From positions 496,001 to 560,000 of the forward strand of contig FQLW01000006.1 of assembly GCA_900120415.1 (NCBI GenBank): a stretch of DNA of 64,000 bases, given 5' to 3'. The notes below the pieces were generated by a model. The model searched no databases. It worked only from the letters and a program-made list of their open reading frames with translations, and was not told the origin of the DNA. Positions 61,089-64,000 of this stretch are shown here, piece by piece (within the stretch, counting starts at the first letter, position 1; every line of letters begins with the position of its first letter). The DNA is from Urmitella timonensis. GTDB lineage: Bacteria; Actinomycetota; Actinomycetes; Actinomycetales; Actinomycetaceae. The translations under genes and the position numbers were made by a program.

Positions 61089-63068
61089 CTAGTTACAGGC
61101 GGTAATCTCATAGAGGGCAGCAGTCCCCCCTGAATCAATTTTCCGTAAGACCGACCAATTGATATTTCTATAGAATCCGGGAGACTGCTTATCCGAATTT
61201 TTTGCCAAATTTGACAGGTCGGAATCGTAATAGAAATAGGCAATATGGTGTTTCTTTAGAACATTACAAACTTCCTGGTCATGACCAATATCGGAAAAGC
61301 TATCTTTGAGGTAGTTCTCGTCTTTATTTGAGGGACGGTAATACAACTGGGGAAAAACAACTTCCTTACCACTGACAGCTTGTGCTAAAGCGGAGCCATT
61401 CATCGGGTCTCCAAGTACCAAGCCTTTATCTAAATTTTCTTCGCGCAGCCGGTAGAGCATAGCTATTTCTTCAGAGCTGGCAACGATGGTAGAAAAAGTG
61501 GAGTCAGGATTATAAGCCATCTGATAATAAGATACCTTAGCTATCACTCCCAGGGGAATAGTGCTCACCAGAGCTAGAGCGCTAATCCCACAGAGAAGTG
61601 GATTAAGCTTTTTCGCGGATGTTTTCAGATATTTGCTAACTTTTTGCGGTAGCACCGAGAAACAGGCGGAAACTCCCAAAGCCATGATTATGATCTGGGG
61701 AACAGCTAAAGCACTCAAGGCGCGATAAGGACTCATGTACCATATACCCCCCAGAATCGTAAGGGGGAATATGCGCCACATGGTAGATAGCACCACCAGC
61801 GACATTGTCCCCCAGGCACAGGTGACAACTATCGCAGATTTGCCAAAATGGCGCACAAATACCATACCCACAAGGGTTAGCAGTAAACACAGGAGCGCCA
61901 ATATTTGCCGGCTCCCTCTTACCAGAGCAGAAACCGGAATAGGATTGGCAGAACCCAAAGATAGAATTTTAAAAAATGCCGATAGGGTCACATTGGGAGT
62001 GGTCTCGTAAGCGGTTGCCATCCGGTGAAGGGTGCCTAAAATATAACCGTTAGACATTATGGTTACAGTTGCCACTACCAGCAGAGCCGCCAAGCCGCTT
62101 CCTACTCTGGCTAAGGTTTTCGCTCGCTGCTTCGCGGAAAGCGCTTTTAACCGCTGCCAAAGCATATATAGCAAAGATCCTAGTCCCAGCATACAGACAT
62201 TGAACAGGAAAGACGGGTGTACTAGGCACAGGGACAACACCAATGAGCTAACAAACACTATACGCATCACGCGGTCATACAGCGCCCTGGGATAAGATAC
62301 CCGAAGTAGAAATACAAAACCTGCCCCTAGGGACGGCAAGCAGGCAACAGCCAGAGAATTTGGGAAAACCGGGTAAGCGCCTTGCAAATAGGTGGGAAAG
62401 ACACTCACAAAACTTGAGCAAATCTGCGTAGCCAATACTATACCTGGACGTTTTGGGAACAGCCCATATGCAAGCAGAGATAACCCTAGAACCCAAAGTA
62501 CTCCTACTACGACGTGCATACTGTTCACGCCGCTAACAATGGTGTCTTTCGTGGTAAATAGAGACACAAAATCATGCCAACCACTCGGGTAAATAGTTTT
62601 AGTGGTCTCTAAACCATACATTCGGGTTGCCCCACCGAAGGTTGAACCATTTCCAGATTTTAGGATGTTCCAAACCAGATTCATGTGGAAAGTCGAATCA
62701 ATCTGCTGTATCGGGCTCCGAACAGAAGTTGCAAAATAGAACGGAATGATTTGTAGGATACAAGCTACAACCCCGGTAGGAAGAAGCCACCGCGGTGGAG
62801 CAGTCACGTGCACCGGCTGGCATTTTCGCGACAGGAGATAAGCTGGAATGAAACTTAAAGCAGTCATTAACGAAAAACTAGCAATCCCCCATCGGATTCC
62901 CGCTAAATCAGCTAATACTGCGCCTAATGCACAAATAGATAAGCTAATCAGTGGGGCGAACGCCCAGGCTGCAACCCCTTTTATCCGTGAAATTCGTGCC
63001 AGGGACAGACCGGGAATATAAAGAATCAGTAAGGAACAAGTTACTTGCAGCAGGTAGACCTGAAACAC
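61089..63068 (-). CDS. Large polytopic membrane protein (DUF6541-like), possible GT-C or polymerase
   Basis: This is a 659-aa protein with about 14 membrane helices and a soluble C-terminal part of about 150 residues (YRLREENLDKGLVLGDPMNGSALAQAV). The opening LPGLSLARI-like helix and the loop SPIQQIDSTFHMNLVWNILKSGN with GWHDFVSLF resemble the DUF6541 group found in actinobacterial polysaccharide loci. The acidic pair near the first outer loop would fit a GT-C enzyme using a lipid-linked sugar, but a polymerase role is equally possible. I am unsure of the function; the membrane call is firm. It is on the strand of the last gene of the window. Confidence 0.7.
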   Translation of the reverse strand: MFQVYLLQVTCSLLILYIPGLSLARISRIKGVAAWAFAPLISLSICALGAVLADLAGIRWGIASFSLMTALSFIPAYLLSRKCQPVHVTAPPRWLLPTGVVACILQIIPFYFATSVRSPIQQIDSTFHMNLVWNILKSGNGSTFGGATRMYGLETTKTIYPSGWHDFVSLFTTKDTIVSGVNSMHVVVGVLWVLGLSLLAYGLFPKRPGIVLATQICSSFVSVFPTYLQGAYPVFPNSLAVACLPSLGAGFVFLLRVSYPRALYDRVMRIVFVSSLVLSLCLVHPSFLFNVCMLGLGSLLYMLWQRLKALSAKQRAKTLARVGSGLAALLVVATVTIMSNGYILGTLHRMATAYETTPNVTLSAFFKILSLGSANPIPVSALVRGSRQILALLCLLLTLVGMVFVRHFGKSAIVVTCAWGTMSLVVLSTMWRIFPLTILGGIWYMSPYRALSALAVPQIIIMALGVSACFSVLPQKVSKYLKTSAKKLNPLLCGISALALVSTIPLGVIAKVSYYQMAYNPDSTFSTIVASSEEIAMLYRLREENLDKGLVLGDPMNGSALAQAVSGKEVVFPQLYYRPSNKDENYLKDSFSDIGHDQEVCNVLKKHHIAYFYYDSDLSNLAKNSDKQSPGFYRNINWSVLRKIDSGGTAALYEITACN

Positions 63069-63124
63069 TAATTCTCCTAGCAGTAGTCTTTAATGAATAC
63101 TTTTCTCTATTACCGATTAGGATT

Positions 63125-64000
63125 TTAACGATTCCCGGCGAGAACCTTAGCAACCGCCCGAGAGGATGCTCTCAAGGAACGATTATTAACTACCCATTGT
63201 CGCCGTTGCTCCCGGTTCTCAAGTGTGCTTTTTCCCGCATCGAAATCGCTAAATACCTTGCTGATACTGCTAACCGAATAATCGGCGCAAAACCCTAAAG
63301 AATTATCAACGATGTCTACCCTAGCCGGACCAGACCCCGCATAGATTACCGGAGTTCCACATGCCAAGGTAGACAGGACTTTCGTGGGGTAGGCATGGTC
63401 GTATCCGACACCGGTTTTTATAGATACAAGCCCCGCATCCGCGCCCGCTATCCAACGCGCAGTTTCACCTGGAGGAAGCGTTTGTAGGACGTGAACTCGT
63501 CCTTTCAAATCCGGTTGTTCGGCCTGTTCTTTAAGTAAATCCCAGTCACTGCCTTTGCCAAGAAACACTAGATGATGAGGAATGTTATCAATCACCTGAG
63601 CCAGAGCAGAGATAAAGATGCTGGCACCTTGCCATTCGGAGGCAGTTCCGGTGTAAATAAAATAGGGCGCGTCTGCCAGACCGACACTATCTCTCTCAGC
63701 GCGAGATAACGGCTTAACTTCATCGGTAAAGGTATCAGTATCAATTCCGTTGGGAATAAGATATACAGACTTTGCTCCCATTGTGCGCGCAGTCTCAGCG
63801 ATTTCTTCATTAACCGCGATTACTGCCGCCGCGCCCCGAACCGCAAATGCCTCTAAGGCTTTCACCGCAGTTACCACAAGTTTGGGTGCGAAGGACGCAC
63901 TGGCAGCTCCCCACAAATCCGGCAAGTAATACACATAGGGAACTCCCAGAATCCTCTGGGCTATCCGCATAAAAAACCCGGTTGTAGGAGGGGGTTCCAC
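63125..64000 (-). CDS. Glycosyltransferase family 4, 5'-truncated by the window edge
   Basis: The frame is open to the last base and its first codons lie beyond the window. The 291 visible residues have YVYYLPDLWGAASASFAPKL, VIAVNEEIAETARTMGAKSVYLIPNGIDTDTF, IYTGTASEWQGASIFISALAQV and VLSTLACGTPVIYAGSGPARV, typical of the linker and donor-binding half of GT4 enzymes. It ends 56 bases before the start of the polytopic protein. The polysaccharide locus therefore continues past the window. Confidence 0.88.
   Translation of the reverse strand: MEPPPTTGFFMRIAQRILGVPYVYYLPDLWGAASASFAPKLVVTAVKALEAFAVRGAAAVIAVNEEIAETARTMGAKSVYLIPNGIDTDTFTDEVKPLSRAERDSVGLADAPYFIYTGTASEWQGASIFISALAQVIDNIPHHLVFLGKGSDWDLLKEQAEQPDLKGRVHVLQTLPPGETARWIAGADAGLVSIKTGVGYDHAYPTKVLSTLACGTPVIYAGSGPARVDIVDNSLGFCADYSVSSISKVFSDFDAGKSTLENREQRRQWVVNNRSLRASSRAVAKVLAGNR

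Overview
The window looks like a chromosomal segment of a moderate-GC actinobacterium, most likely of the Actinomycetaceae (a Varibaculum- or Mobiluncus-like organism; the genus is only a guess from gene content and base composition). The actinobacterial signs are a HelY-like helicase tail with DUF3516, the gene order 5-formyl-THF cyclo-ligase / Glp(MoeA-like) / RimJ / GlpR(SepX)-like protein, polyphosphate glucokinase (PpgK), many GTG and TTG starts, and several genes whose start codon lies 6-7 nt after a TANNNT -10 hexamer, as in leaderless actinobacterial mRNAs.

Layout. 0-8 kb: tail of a DEAD-box helicase, YggS, a probable cell-division cluster (glpR-rimJ-glp), cyclo-ligase, a SAF-domain protein and MscL. 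7.7-8.6 kb: a mosaic of palindromic repeats without genes. 8.6-13 kb: a large SF1-helicase-like protein whose catalytic motifs are all degenerate, with a small coupled ORF behind it. 13-20 kb: tRNAs Arg(CCT), Ser(GCT), Asn(GTT) and Met(CAT), an MFS exporter, an ABC exporter pair, a frameshifted DUF4190/DUF4352-like membrane protein and a hypothetical protein. 20-38 kb: housekeeping genes (pheST, map, ppgK, fumC, xth, folD, glyA, an amino-acid permease, a YbdK-type ligase with a class I amidotransferase, and a BMP lipoprotein). glyA-folD sits behind a clear ZTP (pfl) riboswitch. 37.9-46.6 kb: accessory zone with an XRE-nucleotidyltransferase gene under its own palindromic operators, an RluA-type pseudouridine synthase, a type I restriction-modification locus (hsdR frameshifted, hsdM, hsdS), a truncated CopG-like antitoxin, and a repeat array carrying three terminator copies next to tRNA-Ser(CGA). 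47-49 kb: upp and ppk2. 48.8-64 kb: a surface-polysaccharide locus with a GT2/DUF2304 pair, aminotransferase, Gfo/Idh/MocA dehydrogenase, a Wzx-like flippase, WecB epimerase, five GT-B glycosyltransferases, an asparagine-synthase-like enzyme without its glutaminase cysteine, and a large polytopic membrane protein.

The items I consider most worth checking are the pseudo-helicase, the palindromic element shared between about 8.06 and 35.72 kb with compensating changes in its arms, the poly-C/poly-G tracts inside both divergent promoters at 17.65-17.9 kb, the two single-A frameshifts (one on a canonical A AAA AAT slippery heptamer), the solitary XRE-nucleotidyltransferase with its operators, and the tandem tRNA-Ser terminator array. 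All calls are by eye; no search or alignment was run.
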